This document shows positions 17,347 to 25,801 of a DNA stretch of 64,000 nucleotides, piece after piece; position 1 is the first letter of the stretch, and the number at the start of each line of letters is the position of its first letter. Under the pieces are notes generated by a model. It made no database searches and had not been told where the DNA came from. It worked only from the letters and a program-made list of their open reading frames with translations. Source of the DNA: Chryseobacterium sp. JV274 (GTDB lineage Bacteria; Bacteroidota; Bacteroidia; Flavobacteriales; Weeksellaceae); the NCBI RefSeq assembly GCF_903969135.1, contig NZ_LR824569.1, forward strand, positions 4,981,001-5,045,000, written 5' to 3'. The translations under genes were made by a program, and so were the position numbers.

Positions 17347-17769
17347 TTATAATTTTACATGATTCAGCACTTTGCTTAGCAGGTAATTGAAATTTTTCAG
17401 TTCTTTAGAAGTCAGTATAGAAGCCGTCTGTCCTGTAATATTTTTACGGAAAGTTTCCGAATTTTCTATAATAAACCTTCCCTTATCCGTTACTGAAAGA
17501 TTGAATTTCCGATGATCTGTTTCTTCCTGTTTCTTAATAATCAAATCATTGCTGATCAGAAATTTCAGCTGCTTCGAGATGGCTGCCTGGCTGATATTAA
17601 ATGCTGTTGAAATTTCCCTTCCTGTGGCTGTTTCTTTTCTTAAAATAAATTCAATGATATTATAATGAGCAGCCGTTACTCCATTGATATTTCCCCGGTT
17701 CATATGAGCCAGAATAAGACATTGGAAATTTGTAAATGTGTTAAAAAATTCTTTTTCAATGGGTTTCAT
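17347..17769 (-). CDS. MarR-family transcriptional regulator
   Basis: A 140-residue winged-helix regulator (GREISTAFNISQAAISKQLKFL is the recognition helix region; EETDHRKFNLSVTDKGR is the wing). The helical ends (FNTFTNFQCLILAHMNRG and the C-terminal ILTSKELKNFNYLLSKVLNH) form the dimer interface. It is divergent from a UvrA paralogue with only 50 bases between the start codons, filled by a near-perfect palindrome. It most likely represses both genes and responds to a small molecule, in keeping with UvrA paralogues linked to drug resistance. Confidence 0.88.
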   Translation of the reverse strand: MKPIEKEFFNTFTNFQCLILAHMNRGNINGVTAAHYNIIEFILRKETATGREISTAFNISQAAISKQLKFLISNDLIIKKQEETDHRKFNLSVTDKGRFIIENSETFRKNITGQTASILTSKELKNFNYLLSKVLNHVKL

Positions 17770-17776
17770 GATAAAT

Positions 17777-17813
17777 ATACTTAACTTAGTTAATTATTAA
17801 CAAAGTTAAGTAT
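17777..17813. promoter_or_regulatory. Probable MarR operator
   Basis: Two 17-bp arms (atacttaacttagttaa / ttaacaaagttaagtat) around a 3-base centre pair at 16 of 17 positions. The site fills the 50-base space between the divergent MarR and UvrA-like genes, so occupancy would block both. Confidence 0.75.
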
Positions 17814-17819
17814 TTTAAA

Positions 17820-20069
17820 ATGGAAAATATAGAAATTACCAATGCCCGGCAAAATAATCTCAAAAATATTTCCATAAAAATTCCAAAATATAAGATCGTG
17901 GTTTTTACGGGAGTATCAGGATCCGGGAAATCTTCATTGGTTTTTGAAACCATTGGAGCAGAAGCTCAAAGGCAGATTAATGAGACCCAGAACAGTTTTA
18001 TCAGAAACCGTCTGCAGCATTATGGTCTGCCTGACGTAGATAAAATTGAAAACCTGAATGTTCCTATCATCATCAATCAAAAGCGGTTAGGAGGAAATGC
18101 CAGATCTACCGTGGGGACGGCAGCTGATGTGTCTGCTTCCTTAAGGCTGCTATTTTCGAGAATGGGAAAACCCTTTGTAGGATATTCCAACGTTTTTTCA
18201 TTTAATCATCCGCAGGGAATGTGCCCGGAATGTGAGGGGCTGGGTTTTGTTCAGACCCTGGACGTGAATGCTTTAATTGATCGTGAAAAATCTTTACATG
18301 AAGGTGCAATCCGTTTTCCGACCTTCCAGCCGGGTGGATGGCGTTTAACAAGATATACTTTGTCCGGCTATTTTGATAATGATAAAAAGCTGAAAGATTT
18401 TACTGAAAAAGAATGGGAGATTCTGCTGCACGCACCTGAACATAAGCCTAAGCATCCACATAAAGAATGGGGGAAAACTGTAAAATACGAAGGAATTGTT
18501 CCAAGAATAGAAAAAGCGTTCCTGAAAAAAGATTCTAAAGAAAACATCACAAGAAAAGATGCACTGAAGAATATTGTCATCACAAAAACCTGTCCCTCAT
18601 GTGAAGGAAAACGATTGAATGAAAAAATACTGTCCTGTAAGATCAAAGGAAAAAGTATTGCGGATTGTATGGCACTTTCCGTGGATGAACTGCTTGAGTT
18701 TATTACTTCGCTGGATTCAAAACCATATGAAGTTATCATCAAAGAACTTTCAGCAAAACTCCAGAATATGATGACCATCGGGTTGCAGTATCTGACTCTT
18801 GACAGGAGTACCAACACCCTTTCCGGAGGAGAGTCTCAACGTATAAAAATGGTGCGGAGTCTTGGAAACAGTCTGATAGATCTTTTATATATTTTTGATG
18901 AGCCCAGTATCGGTCTTCATCCAAAAGATCTCCAGAATATTATCACCATTATACAGCAGATCAGGGATAAAGGAAATTCTGTCTTGATTGTAGAGCATGA
19001 TCCGGACCTGATAAAAATGGCAGACCATATTATTGATATAGGCCCGGGTTCAGGAAGAAATGGAGGAGAAATAATATATGAAGGGACATTTAAAAACTTA
19101 AAGGCCTCAACTGGCAAAACAGGTTCTTATTTTGCAAGGAAACCGTTTATAAAGCAAAAATTCAGAAAGCCTGATGGCTATCTGGAAATTAAAAGTGCCA
19201 ACAGGTACAATCTTAAAAATGTGACTGTAAGTATTCCGACCGGAGTAATGACAGTCGTAACTGGAGTTGCAGGATCCGGTAAAAGTACGCTTATTAATCG
19301 TATTCTGCCGGAGCTTTATCCTGATGTGACCATTATTGATCAATCTTTATTTGCTGCAAGCACTCGTTCCAATTTGCTTACGTATCTGGGGATATCAGAT
19401 ATTGTGCGCAGGCTTTTTGCACAATCTAATCATGTTTCAGACAAACTGTTCAGCAGAAATAGCGAAGGAGCCTGTAAAAACTGCAAAGGATTGGGAACAG
19501 AAAAGATTGATCTTGCTTTTATGGATGATATTGAGCAGCCTTGTGAGGTTTGCGGAGGTTCAGGATTTGATCCTGATGTGCTGCAATACAGATACAATGG
19601 AAAAACAATTGTGGAAGTTATGAATATGACAGTTTCTGAAGCAGTATCTTTTTTTAAAGAAGAACCTGTTCTCAAAAATTTTGACCTGCTAATACAACTG
19701 GGACTTGACTATCTGACTCTTGGACAAAGGCTGGATAGCTTTTCCGGAGGTGAAAGACAGCGCCTGAAACTGACAAGAGAGCTGAAAAACACCAATCAGA
19801 TCATTATTCTTGACGAGCCGAGTACAGGGCTGCATCCAAGTGATACACAAAAACTGTTGACTTTTTTTAACGGTCTTGTAGATCAGAATAATACGCTGAT
19901 TGTCATAGAACATAATCTTGATATTATTGCACAGGCAGACTGGATTATTGATATGGGGCCAGGTGCCGGAAAATTTGGAGGGAAAGTCTTATTTGAGGGT
20001 ACTCCGCCGGAGCTGTTGAAGAACAAAATGTCATTCACCGCAGAGTTTCTGAAGAAACATATTCAGTAA
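17820..20069 (+). CDS. UvrA paralogue (class II, UvrB-independent type)
   Basis: A 749-residue double ABC ATPase of the UvrA family, about 190 residues shorter than housekeeping UvrA (about 940). Both Walker A loops (GVSGSGKSSLVF at residue 31; GVAGSGKSTL), both signature motifs (LSGGESQRIKM; FSGGERQRLKL) and both Walker B strands (LLYIFDEPSIGLHP; IIILDEPSTGLHP) are intact. Zinc-binding CxxC pairs are present (CPECEGLGF, CPSCEGKRL, CKNCKGLG, CEVCGGSGF). The shortening fits UvrA2-type proteins that lack the UvrB-interaction region and protect DNA from drugs or antibiotics. It is probably regulated by the divergent MarR protein. Confidence 0.88.
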   Translation: MENIEITNARQNNLKNISIKIPKYKIVVFTGVSGSGKSSLVFETIGAEAQRQINETQNSFIRNRLQHYGLPDVDKIENLNVPIIINQKRLGGNARSTVGTAADVSASLRLLFSRMGKPFVGYSNVFSFNHPQGMCPECEGLGFVQTLDVNALIDREKSLHEGAIRFPTFQPGGWRLTRYTLSGYFDNDKKLKDFTEKEWEILLHAPEHKPKHPHKEWGKTVKYEGIVPRIEKAFLKKDSKENITRKDALKNIVITKTCPSCEGKRLNEKILSCKIKGKSIADCMALSVDELLEFITSLDSKPYEVIIKELSAKLQNMMTIGLQYLTLDRSTNTLSGGESQRIKMVRSLGNSLIDLLYIFDEPSIGLHPKDLQNIITIIQQIRDKGNSVLIVEHDPDLIKMADHIIDIGPGSGRNGGEIIYEGTFKNLKASTGKTGSYFARKPFIKQKFRKPDGYLEIKSANRYNLKNVTVSIPTGVMTVVTGVAGSGKSTLINRILPELYPDVTIIDQSLFAASTRSNLLTYLGISDIVRRLFAQSNHVSDKLFSRNSEGACKNCKGLGTEKIDLAFMDDIEQPCEVCGGSGFDPDVLQYRYNGKTIVEVMNMTVSEAVSFFKEEPVLKNFDLLIQLGLDYLTLGQRLDSFSGGERQRLKLTRELKNTNQIIILDEPSTGLHPSDTQKLLTFFNGLVDQNNTLIVIEHNLDIIAQADWIIDMGPGAGKFGGKVLFEGTPPELLKNKMSFTAEFLKKHIQ

Positions 20070-20081
20070 GATAAAATAATG

Positions 20082-20162
20082 AAGAGTATTAAGTTGAACT
20101 GTATTGTCATTGCGAACCAAAGGTGAAGCAATCTCATAAATGCGGTTCAACTTAATACTCTT
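20082..20162. repeat. REP-like element bounded by an 18-bp perfect inverted repeat
   Basis: aagagtattaagttgaac (20082-20099) is the exact reverse complement of 20145-20162. The 45-base interior contains gtcattgcgaaccaaaggtg and aagcaatctcat, a motif widely scattered between genes in flavobacteria. It lies between convergent genes and could also act as a terminator or RNA stability hairpin. Confidence 0.65.
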
Positions 20163-20199
20163 AAAACCTTATCGGCCTTAATGGCTTAAAGGTTAATTT

Positions 20200-21234
20200 T
20201 TATTTAGTGGCTTTCACAGCAGATTGAATAGCTTTCTCAACCATTCTCCAATCATAAAAATGAAATACTCTGCCATTACTCATCGCAACGAAAACTCCTT
20301 TAGGAAATTTGGGTCCTAAATTAACATTTGTCACCTCAGAACCATCACTTTCCAGCGTAGAAACGGGAATTTCGGCAATTTTTCCTTTAGACTGATCCTC
20401 TCTCAGATATACATTGAATGTATCATTCTGCTGATTCGAAACAAGAATATATCCTTTTCCTTGAGAAGTAGGATAGATTGAAATTCCTTCCACATCAGAT
20501 TTAAAATCTCCTTTCCCGAAAACCGATAATTCTTCATTCCCTTTGGCCGGATCTGCATAATATTTGTGAACGCCAAACTGTTCATCAGAATAATAAATAT
20601 AGCCCATTTCATCATCTACAGCAATACTTTCAATCTCTTTCAGCCCGCTGTATTTCCCGAATTTACGAACAACTTCTCCTGTTATAAAACCGCCCTTTTC
20701 AATCAGTTTATATTGCCAGAGGTATCCGTCATCCGGACCTGATTTTCTTCCCACAACAGCAAATATTTCTTCTGTCTGCGGATTTTTATAGAGAGAAATT
20801 CCCATCGGATCACGTTCAGATTCTCCATCAAATACAGAGATTTCTCCAATTTCTTTCAGCTCAGGAAGCGTATATAACTTTACTTTGTTGGTTTCCCTTT
20901 CCGTTACAGCGGCGATATCTGTTTTTTTGCCATTTAGTATAAAACCATATTCCAGATCAACGTTATTGGGACGTTTCAATCCCGAAACCTTATTGATAAT
21001 TTTTCCGTTAAGGTCAAAAGCATACAATCCTCCGTCGGTATCTTTATCGGTTCCTATGATGATGCTTTTTGAGGCATCCTGTGGATTAATCCATATGGCG
21101 GGATCATCAGTATCATGAACCACTGTTTCTGTAATAACAGCTGGTTTTAATTTTTCCGCTAAATCTTTCTGCCCTGTACAGTTGATCACAAAAGGAAGAA
21201 CTGAAAGAGCCAATATATAATGTATATTTTTCAT
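20200..21234 (-). CDS. Beta-propeller phytase lipoprotein
   Basis: A 344-residue lipoprotein started at ATG 21234 (lipobox SVLPFVINC). The body matches beta-propeller phytases: VHDTDDPAIWINPQDASKS near the N-terminus, GGLYAFDLNGK, RPNNVDLEYGF, ERDPMGISLYKN, IESIAVDDEMGYIYYSDEQ and DVEGISIYPTSQGKGYILVS. The acidic pattern is the calcium- and phosphate-binding shell. The reaction is removal of phosphate from phytate (myo-inositol hexakisphosphate) outside the cell. It starts 7 bases after the stop of a TonB receptor gene, so the two form an operon for phosphate or inositol-phosphate acquisition. Confidence 0.88.
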   Translation of the reverse strand: MKNIHYILALSVLPFVINCTGQKDLAEKLKPAVITETVVHDTDDPAIWINPQDASKSIIIGTDKDTDGGLYAFDLNGKIINKVSGLKRPNNVDLEYGFILNGKKTDIAAVTERETNKVKLYTLPELKEIGEISVFDGESERDPMGISLYKNPQTEEIFAVVGRKSGPDDGYLWQYKLIEKGGFITGEVVRKFGKYSGLKEIESIAVDDEMGYIYYSDEQFGVHKYYADPAKGNEELSVFGKGDFKSDVEGISIYPTSQGKGYILVSNQQNDTFNVYLREDQSKGKIAEIPVSTLESDGSEVTNVNLGPKFPKGVFVAMSNGRVFHFYDWRMVEKAIQSAVKATK

Positions 21235-21241
21235 GTGTATT

Positions 21242-24052
21242 TTAAAAATCAAATTTTACCCCCATTGTAAATCTTGGCCTGTAATATTCAGCCTGAGCGG
21301 TTCTGCTCTGGATTCCCTGGTAATACCTTAACGGCTGATTCGTCAGATTATTGGCTTCTGCAAAAACTCTGAGCTGGCTTGTAATCTTGTAGGAAGCATT
21401 GGCATCGAGGAAAAACTGTTTGTCATAATAACGGTCGTCAAAGGCTTTTCCTCCCAGTTCATCAATATAATGAGACGCATAGTTCATGGAAACTCTTGCT
21501 GAAAAACGTTTATTTTCCCACGAAAGAGATCCGTTGAACATATGAGGAGCAGCGCCGGGAAACCCTACATCTGTTCTCTCAGTGCCTTCTTCATTGGTGA
21601 TTCCTTTTGCTTTGGATTTGGTGTAAGTATAGTTTACATAAACTCCAAGTCCTTTCCAGAAAGCGCCTGGAATAAAGTCAAGCTGTCTTTGTAAAGCCAC
21701 TTCAAACCCATAAATATCTACATTGTCACCATTACGCTGCTGGGTAAACTTCCAGTTGCTTTCTCCCGCAGGAATTGGGTTGGACTGTCCTGCAAAATCA
21801 TTCGCGAAATCATTCGCAGTATAATTTCTTTGGGAATACGTATAAATAAAATTATTCAGGTTTTTATAAAAAATACCTCCGGAAAGTATCCCTACAGACT
21901 TAAAATACTTTTCTGCCATAAAATCAAAATTATAGGCATAGGTTGCTTTTAAGTTTGGATTTCCGGCTGCTACGATCTCGTCTTCTGAAATAACATTAAG
22001 GTAAGGAACCAGTGAGTAATAATTGGGGCGTGCCAGAGCTGTGGTAAATGCTGCACGAAGCACAAGATCCTGCACCGGAACATATTTGAAGGAAATATTC
22101 GGAAGTACATTGGTGTATGTATTCGTATTATTGATTTGTCCTACCAGGTCCTTTTCATTCATCACATAGTTTCCGGTGTAATCGATATTGGTCGTTTCAA
22201 CACGCGCTCCAACGATCATGGATAATTTATCATTGAAATCCTGATCCCAACGGATATAGCCTGCATAGATCTGCTCCTTCGCATTGTAGTTGCTTGAAAG
22301 ATATTTTTCAGGCTTTAATTTACCATTAAACAAAGTTGGATTGAATAAATCCAGCCCTCCAAGGAAAGAAGGGTCAACGAATGTTCCCGGAACGTAATTT
22401 CCCGGCTGGAAGTTCTGACCATCAAGATTTATTGTCGGAACAGATAAAAGGCTTCCCATAGTGTTGACCGGAGTAAAGGCGTAGAAGTCATTCTCTCTTT
22501 CTTTTTTCTTCAAACGCATGCGGAAACCGGTACGAAGACGTCCTTTCTGGCCATCAATCACTGAAAATGGAAAACGTACATTCACTTTTGCTCCCAGTTC
22601 CTTTTCCTGTGTAAAGTTATTGGCATCGGAAAGATCACTCAATTTATAACTTCCTAAATTATCTGCAGCAAGGAGATTGAACATCGGTTTTTCAGGATTA
22701 CTAAGGTCAGGAGAGAAATTCATTTTGCTGTTTTCAAACTCTATATAACGCTGGTGAGGCTTATCTTCACTGGCGATTGCATAGTTGACAGACCAGTCAA
22801 GATCTACCTTGGAACCTAATAAATGTTCTCCTCTTAAAGCATAGTTCTGAACTTTCTGTTTTTCAAGACGGGTATTGTCATTATCAGCATCACCGCCTTT
22901 ATTCTGTCTTGTGATACTTCCTTTCCAGTCTGTAATCTCAGTTTCATCGGCGTTATAGACCGGTTTTATTTTATACCCTAATGCCAGTCTGGTTTCCTTA
23001 TCATTTCTGAAATTATACATTGCAGAAGCGTAGATCTTGTTTTTGGAATTGAATTCATAATCCATATTAAGATCAAAACTGTGTCTGATACGGTGTTCAT
23101 TATAATAACGTACACCCATTTTGCTTACATAAACAGTCTGTGCAAGATCGTTCGCCTGGCTCCATACCGGTTCTATATTATCCGAACCGAAATTGTTGTT
23201 GTTATAGGAAAAACTGAATACAGCCCCTAGTTTTTTATCCAAAAACCGGTTTCCATAGACAAAACCGGCGGTATAATTTCCTTTTTCGCGGATTGGATTG
23301 TATCCTCCGGCAACGGTTGCAGAAATTCTTTGTCCATTCGGGGAAGCTCTGGTAATAAGATTGACGGAACCTCCGATGGCATCAGCGTCCATATCTGGAG
23401 TCAGGGTTTTATTAACCTCAATCGTAGAGATCATATCAGAAGGGATCAGGTCCATCTGTACATTACGGTTATCTCCTTCAGCAGAGGGAATTCTGTCACC
23501 ATTCAGGGTAACGGAGTTAAGATTGGGAGCCAGTCCTCTGATAATAAGATTTCTGGCTTCTCCCTGATCATTTTGTATGGTAACTCCCGGAACACGCTTC
23601 AAAGCATCCCCGATATTGGCATCAGGAAAACGCCCGATCTGATCAGAAGAAATTACATTGGTAATATTGGCGTTGTTTTTTTGCTTGTTTAAAGCTCTTG
23701 CCTGATTTTTTAAAGTAGCTCCTGATACTACAACTTCTGCAATAGAGGTTTCTTTTTTATCGAAAATAATATTCTGGCGGGTGTTTTTCTCACTTTCAAC
23801 TGTAACGTTGTATTCATGAACACCATACCCAAGATAATCAATTTTCATGGTATAACTCCCCGGAGGAACGTTCAGGAAAACAAAGTTTCCATGTTCATCT
23901 GAAGTGGTATAAATATTCCCCGGACTTAGAGAGATTTTAGCTCCCGGCAGGGCTATTTTCGAATCGTCATTAATGTTTCCGGAAAGAGATCCGGTTTGCG
24001 CATAGAAAAAAATAGAGGCACAAAATAAAACAGATGTAAAAATTTTCTTCAC
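21242..24052 (-). CDS. TonB-dependent receptor of the phytase operon
   Basis: A 936-residue outer-membrane receptor. It has a signal peptide (VLFCASIFFYAQ), a carboxypeptidase-regulatory-like domain (GSLSGNINDDSKIALPGAKI, residues 20-105), a plug (RFPDANIGDALKRVPGVTIQ; IIRGLAPNLNSVTLNGDRIP; TLTPDMDADAIGGSVNLI) and a large barrel ending RFTMGVKFDF. It has no STN domain, so it is a simple importer rather than a transducer. Together with the downstream phytase it probably takes up a phosphate ester, inositol phosphate or a metal freed from phytate; substrate inferred from context. Confidence 0.92.
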   Translation of the reverse strand: MKKIFTSVLFCASIFFYAQTGSLSGNINDDSKIALPGAKISLSPGNIYTTSDEHGNFVFLNVPPGSYTMKIDYLGYGVHEYNVTVESEKNTRQNIIFDKKETSIAEVVVSGATLKNQARALNKQKNNANITNVISSDQIGRFPDANIGDALKRVPGVTIQNDQGEARNLIIRGLAPNLNSVTLNGDRIPSAEGDNRNVQMDLIPSDMISTIEVNKTLTPDMDADAIGGSVNLITRASPNGQRISATVAGGYNPIREKGNYTAGFVYGNRFLDKKLGAVFSFSYNNNNFGSDNIEPVWSQANDLAQTVYVSKMGVRYYNEHRIRHSFDLNMDYEFNSKNKIYASAMYNFRNDKETRLALGYKIKPVYNADETEITDWKGSITRQNKGGDADNDNTRLEKQKVQNYALRGEHLLGSKVDLDWSVNYAIASEDKPHQRYIEFENSKMNFSPDLSNPEKPMFNLLAADNLGSYKLSDLSDANNFTQEKELGAKVNVRFPFSVIDGQKGRLRTGFRMRLKKKERENDFYAFTPVNTMGSLLSVPTINLDGQNFQPGNYVPGTFVDPSFLGGLDLFNPTLFNGKLKPEKYLSSNYNAKEQIYAGYIRWDQDFNDKLSMIVGARVETTNIDYTGNYVMNEKDLVGQINNTNTYTNVLPNISFKYVPVQDLVLRAAFTTALARPNYYSLVPYLNVISEDEIVAAGNPNLKATYAYNFDFMAEKYFKSVGILSGGIFYKNLNNFIYTYSQRNYTANDFANDFAGQSNPIPAGESNWKFTQQRNGDNVDIYGFEVALQRQLDFIPGAFWKGLGVYVNYTYTKSKAKGITNEEGTERTDVGFPGAAPHMFNGSLSWENKRFSARVSMNYASHYIDELGGKAFDDRYYDKQFFLDANASYKITSQLRVFAEANNLTNQPLRYYQGIQSRTAQAEYYRPRFTMGVKFDF

Positions 24053-24357
24053 TTTTCCTTTTTTAGATAAAAATCACAACAAAATTAAACGTCTGTTTGG
24101 GAAAAGTGTTGAAGAGAAAATTAACTGTTTCTTAAGAATTGTTAATATAGATGATTTTGTAAAAGATAAAAGATATTGTTGTTAAAGTTCAGACAAAAAA
24201 TAAGATAGATATAGATTCCTCGGAATGATAAACTGTATGGATATACTAAGCGTATATAACTGATGAAATAATTATGAATACTATACAAATACACGCGCAC
24301 ATTGTCATTCCGTAGGAATCCAAATAATGCATTTAATTTTTTTGAAATTTGACCTTT
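24053..24357. other. 305-base gap without a gene
   Basis: No coding sequence is visible. The left end should hold the promoter of the receptor operon (a TAATTTTG-like element on the minus strand at 24087-24080, without a good -33 partner). The right part holds the REP-like pair 24213-24320. Confidence 0.5.
24213..24320. repeat. REP-like inverted pair
   Basis: agattcctcggaatga (24213-24228) is nearly the reverse complement of tcattccgtaggaatc (24305-24320), with one extra base. The two are separated by 76 bases. The gtcattccgtaggaatcc motif is a common dispersed intergenic sequence in flavobacteria. Confidence 0.5.
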
Positions 24358-24897
24358 TTAAGATTTTGAAATATTAAGTATTTCCTGCACGATAATTTTA
24401 GATTTCTCTATCAATTCATTGGATCTATAGAGCTGGCTGGTAAGTATAGAGCTTTCAAAAAGAAGATAGATATGGGCGGATGTAATATCGTTTTGGATGT
24501 CTTTATTGAAGCATTCTCTCAGTTTATTTTTATGATATCGGATTACCTTGTGAATCTCTTCCTTATCGGCAGGGATTTCAGATAAAATATTCAGGAAACT
24601 GCATCCTCTGAAGTCTTCTCTTTTATTCATGTAAATCAGGAAATCAAAGGACTTTTGGAATTTTTCCTGCAGTGTTTCTGCTTCCGATGTAAATTTTTTA
24701 AGTTCAGACACCCAGTAATCATATCTTTTATTGAGAAATTCAATGCAAAGTTCCTCCTTAGATTTAAAATGATGGTAGAAACTTGCTTTTGAAACACCAG
24801 CTTCATCAATAATCTGGTTGATGCCTGTATTGTTGTAACCTTGCTTATGGAAGAGAACCATTGCTGTATTTAGTATCCTTTCGCGAGGTTTGGGCAT
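24358..24897 (-). CDS. TetR/AcrR-family transcriptional regulator
   Basis: A 179-residue regulator. The N-terminal helix-turn-helix is typical (RILNTAMVLFHKQGYNNTGI then NQIIDEAGVSKASFYHHFKS then KEELC). The C-terminal ligand domain is short and lacks a recognisable binding motif; FRGCSFLNILSEIP matches the common Bacteroidota C-terminal TetR type. It is separated by 63 bases from the membrane protein on its right, transcribed in the same direction, and by 305 bases from the receptor operon on its left. A palindrome and a TetR-like operator lie upstream of its start, suggesting autoregulation. Confidence 0.88.
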   Translation of the reverse strand: MPKPRERILNTAMVLFHKQGYNNTGINQIIDEAGVSKASFYHHFKSKEELCIEFLNKRYDYWVSELKKFTSEAETLQEKFQKSFDFLIYMNKREDFRGCSFLNILSEIPADKEEIHKVIRYHKNKLRECFNKDIQNDITSAHIYLLFESSILTSQLYRSNELIEKSKIIVQEILNISKS

Positions 24898-24906
24898 CGT
24901 ATAAAA

Positions 24907-24944
24907 TTTTTACAAATGTAAAAAATAAACAGACTGGTAGGTTT
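24907..24944 (-). promoter_or_regulatory. Promoter and operator-like repeats upstream of the TetR gene
   Basis: A palindrome with 8-bp arms around AA (24907-24924) contains TACATTTG on the minus strand, matching the -7 consensus. Just upstream, 24927-24944 is a second dyad with AAAC...GTTT ends and inner AC/GT pairs, covering the -33 region. The layout fits a self-repressing TetR protein; binding is inferred. Confidence 0.4.
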
Positions 24945-24960
24945 GAAAATAAAATTATTT

Positions 24961-25674
24961 TTAAATAAACCCTGTGGCATAATATAGCTGAATAACAAAG
25001 AAAAGTACGGTAAAAAACCATACGATATAAGGATGATAGGTGAAGTTATTTTTCAGAATATAATGCAACGCTTTGAAAAGTTTGAAAATTCCGATAATTC
25101 CAATGATAATAAAAACCAGAAAGACCAGAAAGAACAGGTATTCTCTTGTACCATAGTTACTTATCTTGCCCATATTTTGTATATAAGCATCTACATTCAT
25201 AGTTTGCCCAAGAAACATTGCCGAACTGATTAATATAAAAAAAGGAGTGGAGGTATACACCGTTGTATAAATAAAAGAAAATAATAACGTTCGGAAGGTG
25301 ACTGTATTCACTTTTTCTTTTTTGTACCATAACAAAGCAACAGTGAATATGACTGCGGTAATATTATTCATCAAAAAAATAAAGAGCGCTTTTTCTACCA
25401 TGCTTAACCCTTTGATTTTTGAAATAATATTGTGCTCACCACCATAATCCATTAAAAGTACGGAGACAATCACGGAAGTATACACTGAAAGTTTGATAGG
25501 AGAGAGATAGTCGCGAAAACGTTCTGTCTCCTCTTTTTCCATCTCGTGTACGGAAAGATCATAGCAGCGGCGGGGATCCTGAAACAATTTAAAAATGGTT
25601 ACGGGAACCAACAATATTTCAATAATAATCTGCAGGCACAGCTTTTCAAAACTATCAATCAACTTTTCAAACAT
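24961..25674 (-). CDS. Uncharacterised multi-pass membrane protein
   Basis: A 237-residue integral membrane protein with about five hydrophobic spans (around residues 10-30, 65-80, 95-115, 130-155, 175-200 and 215-235 are candidates). An amphipathic, charged stretch (DLSVHEMEKEETERFRDYLS) precedes the first core span. I recognise no family; it distantly resembles Yip1- or DUF-type four-to-five-span proteins. It could be co-transcribed with the TetR gene 63 bases downstream and be regulated by it. No catalytic residues are visible. Confidence 0.5.
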   Translation of the reverse strand: MFEKLIDSFEKLCLQIIIEILLVPVTIFKLFQDPRRCYDLSVHEMEKEETERFRDYLSPIKLSVYTSVIVSVLLMDYGGEHNIISKIKGLSMVEKALFIFLMNNITAVIFTVALLWYKKEKVNTVTFRTLLFSFIYTTVYTSTPFFILISSAMFLGQTMNVDAYIQNMGKISNYGTREYLFFLVFLVFIIIGIIGIFKLFKALHYILKNNFTYHPYIVWFFTVLFFVIQLYYATGFI

Positions 25675-25690
25675 ATAGAAGGATATTAAG

Positions 25691-25798
25691 GGAACGTTTT
25701 TGCAATTTAATCAATTTTTGTATTACATCTTAAAACATAATAAAATAGTGGATGACTTAAGATAAATCATCCACTATTTTATGGTATAAAAACGTTCC
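25691..25798. repeat. Nested inverted repeats around a terminator hairpin
   Basis: An outer 11-bp perfect inverted repeat (ggaacgttttt 25691-25701 / aaaaacgttcc 25788-25798) encloses the 14-bp hairpin at 25742-25780. It may be a small mobile or decayed element, or chance pairing near a terminator. Confidence 0.35.
25742..25780 (-). terminator. Rho-independent terminator after the cupin gene
   Basis: A perfect 14-bp stem (aaaatagtggatga / tcatccactatttt) with an 11-base loop lies 22 bases past the stop codon of the cupin gene, with T-rich sequence following on the minus strand. Confidence 0.85.
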
Positions 25799-25801
25799 TT
25801 A

